Origin: RI-231 sp041394905
GTDB lineage: Bacteria; Acidobacteriota; Terriglobia; Bryobacterales; UBA6623
DNA: 64,000 nt
Direction: 5' to 3'
NCBI GenBank assembly: GCA_041394905.1
Contig: JAWKHJ010000003.1
Span: 479,677 to 543,676 of the forward strand
Numbering within the stretch: the stretch's first letter is position 1; each line of letters begins with the position of its first letter. Both the position numbers and the translations under genes were made by a program. A model generated the notes under the pieces. It searched no databases. It saw only the letters and a list, made by a program, of their open reading frames with translations, and was not told the origin of the DNA. Shown here in pieces: positions 36,701 through 44,595 of this stretch.

Positions 36701-37285
36701 CTTCTACGAGGGAACGCTACGCAGCTACGTCGACCAAGTGGGCGACCGCTACGTCGCCGCTCTGACGCCAAGATTCGCATCACGGACCGCTTCCTGACGT
36801 TCTTCAACCGCGCCGCTTCGCTGAGCCGCGCGCTCTACCCGGGCGGCGCCCGCGAGCCGCGCCTCGTCTACTCGATGCAAGCGTTGCCCGCGGAAGGCAT
36901 CCGCGGCCTGACCTTGACGCTCGATGGACAGTCGCTGAAGGGCGACCGCCGCGGAGGCGGGCCGCAGGACTTTACTTGGCCCGGCACGGCCGTCCATGGC
37001 GCCAACCTGGCGGTGAGCCTCGGCGGACCTGAGCTCGGCGTCAACACGCAGCAGGGTCTTTGGGCGGCCTTCCGCTTCTTCGGCGACGCGGACCGCTTCC
37101 AGTCGCAGGGCTCGACATACCGCCTCGAGTGGGTTCCCCGCCAGGGACAGCAGTCGCAACCCATGACGCTCGAGAACGGACAACCGGTGACGATCCCGTT
37201 CAACTTGGACTTGAAGGGCGCGCCGCCGATCTTCCAGAAGGGCTATCTGGCCAGCTTCGGCTGCGTGGCGCAGGTCGCGCAGTAG
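33797..37285 (+). CDS. tssM: T6SS membrane complex protein TssM (IcmF), with two compensating indels
   Basis: About 1162 residues. Two N-terminal helices (LMAAVYAALFAGVGWVVVDL and LIGVAMGAVGLVAAL) precede a cytoplasmic NTPase-like domain with Walker A GEPSVAKTSTF. A third helix lies near residue 455 (ALMGLAAGFLLIWCAGMTLSYF), followed by a large periplasmic domain. Between about 36160 and 36765 the true reading is one phase away (LLALFCLGSMNTNVGDAKLKEAF... RSYVDQVGDRYVA), after which the frame returns to KIRITDRFLTFFNRAA. TssJ, its usual outer-membrane lipoprotein partner, is not in the window. The stop is 2 nt from the convergent murG-like stop. Confidence 0.92.
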   Translation: MMGLSQLMAAVYAALFAGVGWVVVDLMGLTGQVATIVRMSLIGVAMGAVGLVAALKHRKAKKRQAERDKSGAAPLEDAGEEIVFQLKDAEKRLVGSRLGKDATLTNLPAFLVLGEPSVAKTSTFINSGVNPELLSGHVYDEGQVAPTRALNLWFGQTAVFVEVGGSVLADDSALQRLGKRLQAKRGLTSLFGRKAPSPRAAVVCLEAERLLKGGSEDALAASARMLHGKLSVLSQALGVNLPVYVLVTKCDRVTFFGDFVANLSDEEARQVFGSTLELRNPGSEGVYGEAETRRVTEAFNDLFYALCEKRPPYLAREHDQHKQGGVYEFPREFRKLRGSLVRFLVDLCRPSQLQAGPILRGFYFSGVRPVVVEEQVAAPRAGRQSSGGAVATGIFELHGDEGRVAPPEVRRRRVPQWTFLGKLFGEVLLGDEAARGTGAASVQARILRRALMGLAAGFLLIWCAGMTLSYFNNRDLQAEVLDAARGIGFTEGGGAGEALPSLDALQRLDRLRSAVGTLSEYQRDGAPLRYRWGLYAGNRMYPPARQIYFNRFHQVLFGATQASLLEWLRSLPAKPGPDDEYKPSYDTLKAYLMTTSHHEKTTRDFLSPLLLERWKANREVDPERLALAARQFDFYSDELLIENPFEESNDEEAVARARRYLAQFNAQERLYQALLAQAAAQAPTINFNKQFPGSDGYVVNNRDVSGAFTVKGWEFMDAALKKAKEFFGGERWVLGDEGVDSIDPATLEPELRARYEADFLGNWREYLNNSAVVRYRSISDAANKLGQLEQPVASAGAVLPRLDEYQRRRRQAQGGFPAAARRHAAGELRAAVHQRQQPQLHGWSGFAADLDGPRRASRQFRRRKSSRSNDERRHQRAARRRADGPELPGGPRGRCEPRHAKADGRPHPLRRGHARTARPGTGQFRRQGHVRRVRPAHQQVSVQDRVEDRRHARRSRRGVPSRRRRSVALLRGNATQLRRPSGRPLRRRSDAKIRITDRFLTFFNRAASLSRALYPGGAREPRLVYSMQALPAEGIRGLTLTLDGQSLKGDRRGGGPQDFTWPGTAVHGANLAVSLGGPELGVNTQQGLWAAFRFFGDADRFQSQGSTYRLEWVPRQGQQSQPMTLENGQPVTIPFNLDLKGAPPIFQKGYLASFGCVAQVAQ

Positions 37286-37287
37286 CG

Positions 37288-38427
37288 CTAGCGTCCGATC
37301 GACAACAGCTCTTCGCAGGCGTCCAAAATCGCTCGGGCAGCGTCCGTTTGAGCAATCGCCTTGGCGCGTCCTGAAACGTCTCGAGAGCACTAGGTCGCGC
37401 AGCAAGGCCGCGATCTCCCCGCCAAGTCGCGGCCGGCCCACTCGTCCTGGCCGCAATGCAGCGCTCCTGTCAGCTTGGCGTAGGCCACCGCGTTCGGTGT
37501 TTGATGGTCGACGGCAGCTCCGCCGAGAGGAACGATCGCCGCCGGCAACCCGCTCACCGCAAGCTCCGAAAGCGTAATGGCGCCCGCGCAACAGAGTACG
37601 AAATCCGCCCAGGCGTAGGCCTCAGCCATCTCTTCGAGGAACGATTCGACGCGCACCTCGACGCCCAGCTTGGCGTACTCGCCCTTGATCTTCTCGACGT
37701 CGCCCCAGCCGCACTGGTGCAGCACATGCAGGTCGACCCCGCGCTGTCGGATGGCCGCTGCGAGCTCGGGCGCATGTTCATTGAGAAACGGCGAGCCCTC
37801 TGAACCGCCCGCCACCAGCAACCTCCGCACCCCAGGCTCGGGCGGCCGACGCGGCTTGCCGGCCACAATTTCGCGCGCCAGCGGATTGCCCGTCAACAGC
37901 GTGCGCGCCTTGGGGAAGTCCTCCGCCGTCTGAGGCCACGCGATGAACACGCGGTCGACGAACGGCCCAAGCAGCTTATTCGCCAAGCCAGGGCGCACGT
38001 TCGCCTCATGGACGACCACAGGAATACCCATGGTCCGCGCCGCCAGAACGCCACCCGCCGAGGCGTATCCGCCCAGGCCGAGCACCAAATCCGGCTTCTC
38101 CCGCCGCAGGACTTGGCGCGCAGCCCAAGCCGAGCGCAGAAAGTTGAATCCCGCGCGCACCCTTCCCGCCAAGCCCTGCCGCATGAACGGGGAGCTGGGC
38201 AGGGTCACCAGACGAATGCCGTGAGCCGGCGCAAGTCGCGACTCAAACCCGAAGCTGCTGCCGATGAACAGCAATTCCGTCTCCGGCTCCAATGCGCGGT
38301 ACTCATCCAGCACGGCGAGTCCCGTGGTCACATGTCCCGCAGTTCCGCCCCCCGCGACCGCAATCGTACGCGGTTTGTTGCGGCGAGTCTGTGCTGATTG
38401 GGAGGCTGTTTTGGCGGAGGAGCTCAC
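37288..38427 (-). CDS. MurG-like (Alg13/14-like) N-acetylglucosaminyltransferase, C-terminus broken by indels
   Basis: A GT28-type GT-B transferase of about 375 residues. It has the N-terminal loop VAGGGTAGHVTTGLAVLDEY, GLGGYASAGGVLAA, HEANVRPGLANKLLGPFVDRVF and the donor-binding VAGGSEGSPFLNEH... CCAGAITLSELAVSGLPAAIVPLGGAAVDHQTPNA. It is divergent from ordinary MurG in these motifs. GTG 38427 is chosen because longer starts run into the divergent gene. A missing G in a G run near 37415 and a second shift near 37385 hide the true end (GRAKAIAQTDAARAILDACEELLSIGR). It could be the peptidoglycan MurG, or the second GlcNAc transferase of the adjacent Alg-like pathway. Confidence 0.82.
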
Positions 38428-38495
38428 GCTAGAGCAGCCGGAGAAGGCAGGGCTTCGAGTGAAGCGGCTGGTACGGCTATGATAGAGGGTCTTTG

Positions 38496-39716
38496 ATGCG
38501 GCCCGCCACATCGCCGCACGCGGCCGTGCTCGTATTCGGCGACCTCGGGCGCAGCCCCCGGATGCTCAACCATGCTCTGGCGCTCGCCGACAACGGCTTC
38601 CGGGTGTCCCTGATCGGCTACCCGGACACGCCGCTGCCCGAAGAGATCTCCCAGCGGCCGGAGATCCGCGCCTATCCCATCCGCACGTTTCGCCGATGCC
38701 CGCCCAACCTGCCGAAGCTCGTCTTCTTGGCCTGGACGGCGGCGCGGCTCGGCTGGGCGCAGTTGCATGCGTTGTGGGTGCTCCTGTTCGCAATTCCGCG
38801 CCAAAACGTGATCCTGGCGCAGAACCCGCCCGCCTTTCCAACGCTGTTCGCCGCTCGTCTCGCCGCGCGGCGTCATGCGGCCAAGTTCGTCCTGGATTGG
38901 CACAATTTCGGCTTCAGCATGTTGGCCATGCGCCTGGGCGAGGACAACGCAACCGTCCGCCGCGCGCGCAGCTACGAGCAGAAAGCCGGCCGCCACGCCG
39001 ACGCCCACCTCTGCGTCTCGAACGCCATGGCCGAACGCATGCGCGATGAGCTAGCCATCGCCGGCGCCCAGGTCGTGCACGATCTGCCGGTTCGGCTCGA
39101 AGATCCGCTCGACCGCACCGAGCGGGAGGCATGCCTGCGCGAGCTCTTTCCCAACGAGGCAATCGACGAGCAAACACTCGTGCTGCACTGCCCCACCTCG
39201 TGGACGGACGACGAAGCGACCGAAATGCTGCTCGATGCCGCCGCGCTGCTCGACCAGGACGGCGACCCGCTCTACTTTGTAGTGGTAACCGGCATAGGAC
39301 CTCGCCGCGCCGCCTTTGAAGAGCGCCTTCGCGCCACGAAGTTCACGCGGTGCGCCGTCCGAACCGGCTTCTTTTCACCCGAAGACTACCGGCGCTTGCT
39401 CGCTGCGGCCGACTGCGGTCTTAGTTTTCACCGATCCTCCTCCGGCGTCGACCTGCCCATGAAGCTGGTCGACTTTTTCGGCGCCGGCACGCCTGCGCTG
39501 GCCCTCGATTACGGCCCTTGCTTGCGCGAGCAGGTGAAAGACGGTCGCGAGGCGTTGCTGTTCCGCAACGCGGAGGAGCTCGCCAAACGGCTGGACGAGA
39601 TCGCACAACCCGACCGTTTGGCTGCATTGCGCCGCAACGTGCGCCCCGCGTGGAATCGCACCTGGGGCGAAGCCTGGGCGCGGGAAGCACTGCCGGTTTT
39701 GGAGTCCGAACAATGA
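38496..39716 (+). CDS. Alg1-like (GT33) beta-1,4-mannosyltransferase
   Basis: A 406-residue GT-B glycosyltransferase with motifs otherwise typical of eukaryotic Alg1, which adds the first mannose to GlcNAc2-PP-dolichol. These are VFGDLGRSPRMLNHALALA, LAQNPPAFPTLFAARLAA, FVLDWHNFGFSMLAM, LCVSNAMAERM, CPTSWTDDEATEMLLDA and the C-terminal RSSSGVDLPMKLVDFFGAGTPAL. I identify it by these motif runs. An AGAGGG site lies before ATG 38496. It overlaps the next gene by 4 nt (ATGA). In a bacterium the acceptor would be an undecaprenyl-PP-linked sugar; that is inference. Confidence 0.87.
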   Translation: MRPATSPHAAVLVFGDLGRSPRMLNHALALADNGFRVSLIGYPDTPLPEEISQRPEIRAYPIRTFRRCPPNLPKLVFLAWTAARLGWAQLHALWVLLFAIPRQNVILAQNPPAFPTLFAARLAARRHAAKFVLDWHNFGFSMLAMRLGEDNATVRRARSYEQKAGRHADAHLCVSNAMAERMRDELAIAGAQVVHDLPVRLEDPLDRTEREACLRELFPNEAIDEQTLVLHCPTSWTDDEATEMLLDAAALLDQDGDPLYFVVVTGIGPRRAAFEERLRATKFTRCAVRTGFFSPEDYRRLLAAADCGLSFHRSSSGVDLPMKLVDFFGAGTPALALDYGPCLREQVKDGREALLFRNAEELAKRLDEIAQPDRLAALRRNVRPAWNRTWGEAWAREALPVLESEQ

Positions 39717-40906
39717 GCGAACGCGTACGCCTGCGCGTCGCCATGCTGCACCCACAGATGGGCATCGGCGGCGCAGAGCGGCTCACGCTCAACGCCGCTC
39801 TCGGGCTCGCCTCACGGGGCCACCAACCGGTGCTCTTCACCCGCGAGCTCCCCGAGGAACGCTCCTTCGATGAGGCCCGTTCCGGCGTGGTGTCCGTCCG
39901 CGTCGAGCCCACGCGGATTCCACTCGCCATCGGCGGCCATCTCAAGGCGCCTCTCTCCATCGCACGGATGGTCACGCTTGCCCGCGGCCTTCGGTCACAA
40001 CGGCGGAGCTTCGACGTCGCCTATCTGGACCTGGTGCCACATGCCGCACCGGCTTTGCGCTCTAGCCTCGCTCGGCCGATCCTCTTCTATTGCCACTACC
40101 CGGACCTGTTGCTGACGCCCGAGCGCCGCGGCCTTTATCAGCTCTACCGCAGACCGCTCGACCTGCTCGAGAGCCGAGGAATGGCGGCCGCCAACGCCGT
40201 CGCGGTCAACAGCGAGTTCACGCGTCAGGTCTTTGAGAAGACCTTCCCTGCCCTGCCCTCGCCTACAGTCCTCTACCCGGGGGTCGACCTGACTCCGCCG
40301 CCCGCGCCGCCAGCAGCGAGCGGCGAAATCCTGCTGCTCTCGATCAACCGTTTCGTGCACGCGAAGAAGCTGCCTTTGGCGGTGCATGCCCTAGCTCGAC
40401 TCAAGGCGCTTCTGCCCGAAGAGACGTTCGCAAAGGTTCGGTTGACGCTAGCGGGCGGGTTTGAAGGATCGGAGGAGGAACAAGCTGTCGTCCGAGCCAT
40501 CCAAGACGCAGCGCGCGAACAGAGCGTCGCCAATACAGTGTCCATTGTGCGGAACCCGAGCGACGGCGAGCGTGCGCGGCTGCTGGCGAGCTGCCGCTGC
40601 CTGATCTACACTCCCGAGAACGAACACTTCGGCCTTGCACCCATCGAGGCGATGGCTGCCTGCAAGCCTGTCGTCGCAGCCAACTCAGGCGGCCCGAGCG
40701 AAACGATTCTGGACGAACAAACCGGGCGGCTACGCCCCGCCGAACCCGATGCCTTTGCGCAGGCCATCGCGCCCTGGGCGCTGGACGCGCAGCAAGCTGA
40801 ATCCATGGGCCGCGCCGGTCGCGCGCGCGTGGAGAGCCGCTTCAGCATGGACCGCTTTTCCAAGGACCTCGAAGCGATTCTGCTTCGGCTCACCGGACGT
40901 TCGTGA
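39713..40906 (+). CDS. Alg2-like GT4 alpha-mannosyltransferase
   Basis: A 397-residue GT4 transferase. It carries Alg2-type blocks: MLHPQMGIGGAERLTLNAALGLASRGH, RPILFYCHYPDLLLTPERRGLYQLYRRPLDLLE, NAVAVNSEFTRQVFEKTFPAL, ILLLSINRFVHAKKLPLAV and the donor site YTPENEHFGLAPIEAMAACKPVVAANSGGPSETI with the EX7E motif. Alg2 in eukaryotes adds the alpha-1,3 and alpha-1,6 mannoses after Alg1. It is translationally coupled to the Alg1-like gene and converges on the flippase gene 6 nt downstream. Confidence 0.88.
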   Translation: MSERVRLRVAMLHPQMGIGGAERLTLNAALGLASRGHQPVLFTRELPEERSFDEARSGVVSVRVEPTRIPLAIGGHLKAPLSIARMVTLARGLRSQRRSFDVAYLDLVPHAAPALRSSLARPILFYCHYPDLLLTPERRGLYQLYRRPLDLLESRGMAAANAVAVNSEFTRQVFEKTFPALPSPTVLYPGVDLTPPPAPPAASGEILLLSINRFVHAKKLPLAVHALARLKALLPEETFAKVRLTLAGGFEGSEEEQAVVRAIQDAAREQSVANTVSIVRNPSDGERARLLASCRCLIYTPENEHFGLAPIEAMAACKPVVAANSGGPSETILDEQTGRLRPAEPDAFAQAIAPWALDAQQAESMGRAGRARVESRFSMDRFSKDLEAILLRLTGRS

Positions 40907-40912
40907 CCACGC

Positions 40913-42737
40913 TTAGCAGGCCTCGATCGGCGCGGCCATGGCGCGAAACTCGAGGTTGCGCTCGAGTAGTTCGCCATAGGAGCCGACGTCAGCCACACGG
41001 CCGTCCTGGAGGAACAGTAGCTTGTCACAGCGCTGCACGGTGCTCAGCCGGTGAGCCACCATCAGCATCGTTTTGCGCCCGTGCAAGCGCTCGATCGTTT
41101 CAGTCAAAGCCTGCTCTGTGCGATTGTCCAGAGCGGCGGTTGCTTCGTCGAATACCAATACGTCCGGCTGTGCATAGAGCGCCCGCGCCACCGCAAGGCG
41201 CTGCCGCTCGCCGCCGGAGAGCCGCACGCCACGCTCGCCGGCCAGCGTATCCAGCCCATCGGGCAACGCTTGACGAATCGTTCGAGTTGGGCCAAGGCCG
41301 ACGGCTTTCGCAAAACGCATCTCGTCAATCGCCTTGTTCTCCACCCAGCGCCACATTCCGACGAATCGTGTCGTCGATGAGGGTGATGCTCTGCGGAACG
41401 TAGCCCACATGCAGGCGCCAGGCGCGTTCGCGGCCTTTGAGATCGGCGCCGTCCACCGCGATCGCGCCGCCAGTCGGCTGCAACAACCCCAGCGCCAAGT
41501 CGACGAGCGTGCTCTTGCCGGAACCAGTCGGCCCCACCACCCCGACTGACTCGCCCTTCCGTAGCTCGAAATTGACTCCCGAGAGCGCCGCCCGCTCCGC
41601 GCCTTCGTAGCGGAAACTCACATCGCGAAAGGCCAGCCCGTTCTCAAACGAGACCGTCCCGTTCGACTCCGCTTCGGCCGGCAACTTCAGATCCGTATAA
41701 GCCGACTGCACACCCGCAGCGCCGAGGCTCACGCGTTCGGCGCGGTAGATGATCAACTGAATCGAGGGCAGTAGCCGTAGCCCCGCATAAGCCATCAGTC
41801 CCAACGTCGCCGCCAAGCTCTTCCCTGGGCCCGTGGCCGCAGCGCTCCAGATGAGCAGCGCCAACCCGCCGACGAAAACTGTCTCGACGCCGAGACGGGG
41901 GATGTGCTCGCTTGCCTGTCGCCTCACGTCCGGCTCCGCTACCCTCTCACGCGCCTCGCGCACGCGCTCGACGAAGTAGCTCTGACGGCCCAAGGCTTTG
42001 ATCTCTTTGACCCCGGCCAAGCCCTCCTGAACGGCTTTCATGAACCGCGCGCCCTCGTCGTGCAGACGCCAACCCCAACGTCCATGCCACACGTAGGTCA
42101 AGCGCAGCATTCCGACCAGGACCGCGCCCAAGAACAGCGCAACCGCCACCGCTCCCCAGGGCGCGGCGACCACCAAAACTGCGATGACCGCAAGCGCCAC
42201 CAAACTCTCGGAAAACATCGAAACGCCGGCCTGCAGGACAAGCCAAACCTCGCCGACCTGCCGGGTCAACAGATGCACCAAATCCGCCGAGTTCCGCCGC
42301 AAGTGGACCGCGTACGGAGCCTCCAAGTAGCGCTGCATGAGTTGTGCCGTGATCGCCACGCCCGTATCGGCCGCCACGCGATGCTGGATATAGGCTTCGG
42401 CTAGGCGAAACAGGTTCTTGCAAACAAAGAACCCGCCCAACGCGAGCGCGAAACGAAAGAGGAACGTCCGGTTGTCGCCGCCCAACGCCCCACGCAAGAC
42501 GCCCAGAAAGCGCGAATGGTCCGCCTGCGGATCGCTGATGAGTTGGATGAGGGCAAGAATGCCCGCAGCGGCCAACGCCTCTAGAAAAGCCGAGACCGCA
42601 GCTAACGGCGCGAGCGCCATCCAGCGCCTGCGAAACCGCCGTGGGACCAACTCGAAAGCCTGGAAAAGCACCCGGAACATCGGGAGATGCGCGCGATCCG
42701 CAACGCCCTCCCAGTGTATCGCGGGCTTGCTTGACAT
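40913..42737 (-). CDS. PglK-like ABC transporter (lipid-linked oligosaccharide flippase type), one indel
   Basis: A half-transporter of about 607 residues. Six membrane helices at about 30-320 are followed by an ATPase with Walker A GPTGSGKSTLVDLALGLL, Q-loop YVPQSITLIDDTI, signature LSGGERQRLAVARAL, Walker B VLVFDEATAALD and the H-loop MVAHRLSTV. A one-base shift near 41345 splits the ATPase between two frames. ATG 42737 with AAGG upstream is chosen over GTG 42749. The helix pattern and ATPase resemble the Campylobacter N-glycan flippase PglK. The position beside Alg-like transferases supports lipid-linked glycan export. A lipid A/MsbA-type or other exporter role is possible. Confidence 0.85.
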
Positions 42738-42760
42738 CCCGGCCTTCACAGAGATATCGT
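42731..42760 (+). promoter_or_regulatory. Possible promoter of the tRNA pair
   Basis: TTGACA (42731-42736), an 18-nt spacer and TATCGT (42755-42760), with predicted start about 5-8 nt before tRNA-Gly. The -10 is weak (4 of 6). It overlaps the start of the divergent flippase gene. Confidence 0.45.
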
Positions 42761-42771
42761 GAAAGATCGGC

Positions 42772-42847
42772 GCGGGAGTAACTCAGTTGGTAGAGTGCGA
42801 CCTTGCCAAGGTCGATGTCGCGGGTTCGAGTCCCGTCTCCCGCTCCA
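42772..42847 (+). tRNA. tRNA-Gly (GCC)
   Basis: A complete cloverleaf. The acceptor stem GCGGGAG pairs with CTCCCGC, the D arm is ACTC/GAGT, and the anticodon stem CGACC/GGTCG encloses loop TTGCCAA with anticodon GCC. The T arm GCGGG TTCGAGT CCCGT and the encoded CCA are present. Confidence 0.97.
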
Positions 42848-42856
42848 ACGAACTCG

Positions 42857-42897
42857 ACAAACGGCCCCGGGGCCCCAGACAGGCCGGGGCCGTTTGT
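42857..42897 (+). terminator. Strong hairpin between tRNA-Gly and tRNA-Cys
   Basis: A perfect 14-bp inverted repeat: ACAAACGGCCCCGG (42857-42870) and its complement (42884-42897), with a 13-nt loop. It is followed by only a short T-containing stretch. It is either a terminator after tRNA-Gly or a processing signal. Confidence 0.7.
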
Positions 42898-42921
42898 ATG
42901 TAGCGTCGAAAACCCAAATAA

Positions 42922-42995
42922 GGCGCGGTGGCCGAGTGGTTAGGCAGAGGTCTGCAAAACCTCGTACACCGGTTCGATTCCGGTCCGCGCCTCCA
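42922..42995 (+). tRNA. tRNA-Cys (GCA), copy 1
   Basis: The acceptor stem GGCGCGG pairs with CCGCGCC, with U73 as discriminator. The anticodon stem GAGGT/ACCTC encloses loop CTGCAAA (GCA). The T arm ACCGG TTCGATT CCGGT and the encoded CCA are present. A second Cys tRNA with the same anticodon lies at 59270. The stretch 42996-43129 holds no gene I can support. Confidence 0.97.
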
Positions 42996-43129
42996 ACCTT
43001 CCATCCAAGTCTCGAGCGGAGACGGCAGGGCAGATCCCAGCCGTCTAACACCCTAGGCCGAACTAAGCCCCTAGGAGCATACCCTAATGCGCCCTGGGGT
43101 CCCTTCCGGCTTCTGCGCTTGCGGTGGGG

Positions 43130-44591
43130 TTAAGCAACCCACTCTCGAATGACCCGCGGCTCCTCCGTGGGTCCGATCAGACGCTGGTTCAGACCCTGGA
43201 ACGGGTATGCCAATGCAAACGGATCGAAGCCAAGCAGGTGCAGCATCGTCGCCTGCAAGTCGTGCGGCGCGACCTTGTCCTCGACCGCGTAGTAGCCGAT
43301 GTCATCGGTGGCCCCGTAGCTCAAGCCCTGCTTCACGCCGCCGCCGGCCATCCACATGGTGAAGCCGTAAGGATGATGGTCGCGGCCGATGTAGGAGCCG
43401 TAGGAGCCGCCACGGTTCTCGCGCATCGGCGTCCGTCCGAACTCGCCGCCCCAAACAACGAGCGTGTCTTCGAGCAGCCCCCGCTCCTCGAGATCGCGCA
43501 CGAGGGCCGCCGCCGGCCTGTCGATCTCTTCCGCCTTCTTCGGCAAGTGGTAGCGCAGGTCCGTGTTCTGGTTGACTCCGTGGTGGTCCCAACCCCAGTC
43601 GAACAGCTGCACGTAGCGCACACCGGATTCGAGCAGGCGCCGCGCGAGTAGACAGTTGTTCGCAAACGAAGTGCGCCCGGGCTCGGCGCCATAGGCCTCG
43701 ATCGCGCTCTTGGGCTCCTTGGTGATGTCCATGACCTCGGGCGCGGCCGTCTGCATGCGAAAGGCGAGCTCGTACTGGCCAATGCGCGCCAAGGTGTCCG
43801 GGTCGCCTTCGCGCTCGTGCTGCATCATGTTGAGGTCGCGCATGGCATCGAGCGTCAAGCGCCGCATCTGCGAGTCGATGCCAACCGGGTTCTCCACGTA
43901 GAGCACCGGCGCGCCTTGCGAGCGGCACTGAACGCCCTGGTAGACCGACGGCAAAAAGCCCGAGCCCCACACGCTCTTGCCGGCGCTGGGCGTCTTGCCT
44001 CCGCTCACCAGCACGATGAAGCCCGGCAGGTTCTGGCTCACTGCCCAGCCCGTAAGTGACCCACGAACCGATTGAGGCGTAGCCCAATCGCTGATTGCCG
44101 GTGTGCATCATCAATTGCGCCGGAGCGTGGTTGAACTGGTCCGACGTCATCGAGCGCACGATCGTCATCTTGTCGACGAGCTGCGAAGTGTGCGGCAAGA
44201 GCTCGCTGACCCACGCGCCGCACTGCCCGCGGCGCTCGAAATCGTACTTACCACCGAGCAGTTGCGGCACGCCCTTGATAAACGCGAAGCGCTTGCCTTC
44301 GAGCAGGCTTTGCGGACATTCTTGTCCGTCATACTTTTGGAGCTCCGGCTTGTAGTCAAACAACTCGAGCTGCGACGGGCCGCCGGCCATGTGGAGGTAG
44401 ACGACGCGCTTGGCCTTGGCCGGCAATGGTGGCGTCCGGGGAGCCAACGGATTTTCCGTCGAGCGCGTCTCCGCTGCCGCGGGCTTGCGCCCAAGCAGCG
44501 TGCCTAACGCCAGTGCGCCTAGGCCGAGCGGCGCCGACTGCAAGAAGTAGCGCCGCGTTTGCCGTTCCAGCTTTTCAATCATCGGATTCAT
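43130..44591 (-). CDS. DUF1501 protein, one indel
   Basis: About 486 residues of a secreted sulfatase-like DUF1501 protein. The N-terminus RRYFLQSAPLGLGALALGTLL looks like a Tat signal with Arg-Arg. Family blocks are YLHMAGGPSQLELFDYKPEL, FDWGWDHHG, VVWGGEFGRTPM and GRDHHPYGFTMWMAGGGVKQG. The frame moves once near 44035 (GLGSE then QNLPGFIVLVSGGKTPSAG). It is always found paired with DUF1549/1553 cytochromes in Planctomycetes and Acidobacteria, and here follows one by 4 nt. The function is unknown, perhaps polysaccharide or sulfated-glycan turnover. Confidence 0.88.
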
Positions 44592-44595
44592 CGCG

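Noticed and set aside
37288..38511. Start at 38511 for the MurG-like gene
   Set aside because: It would overlap the divergent Alg1-like start by 16 nt and adds about 28 low-complexity residues. GTG 38427 fits better.
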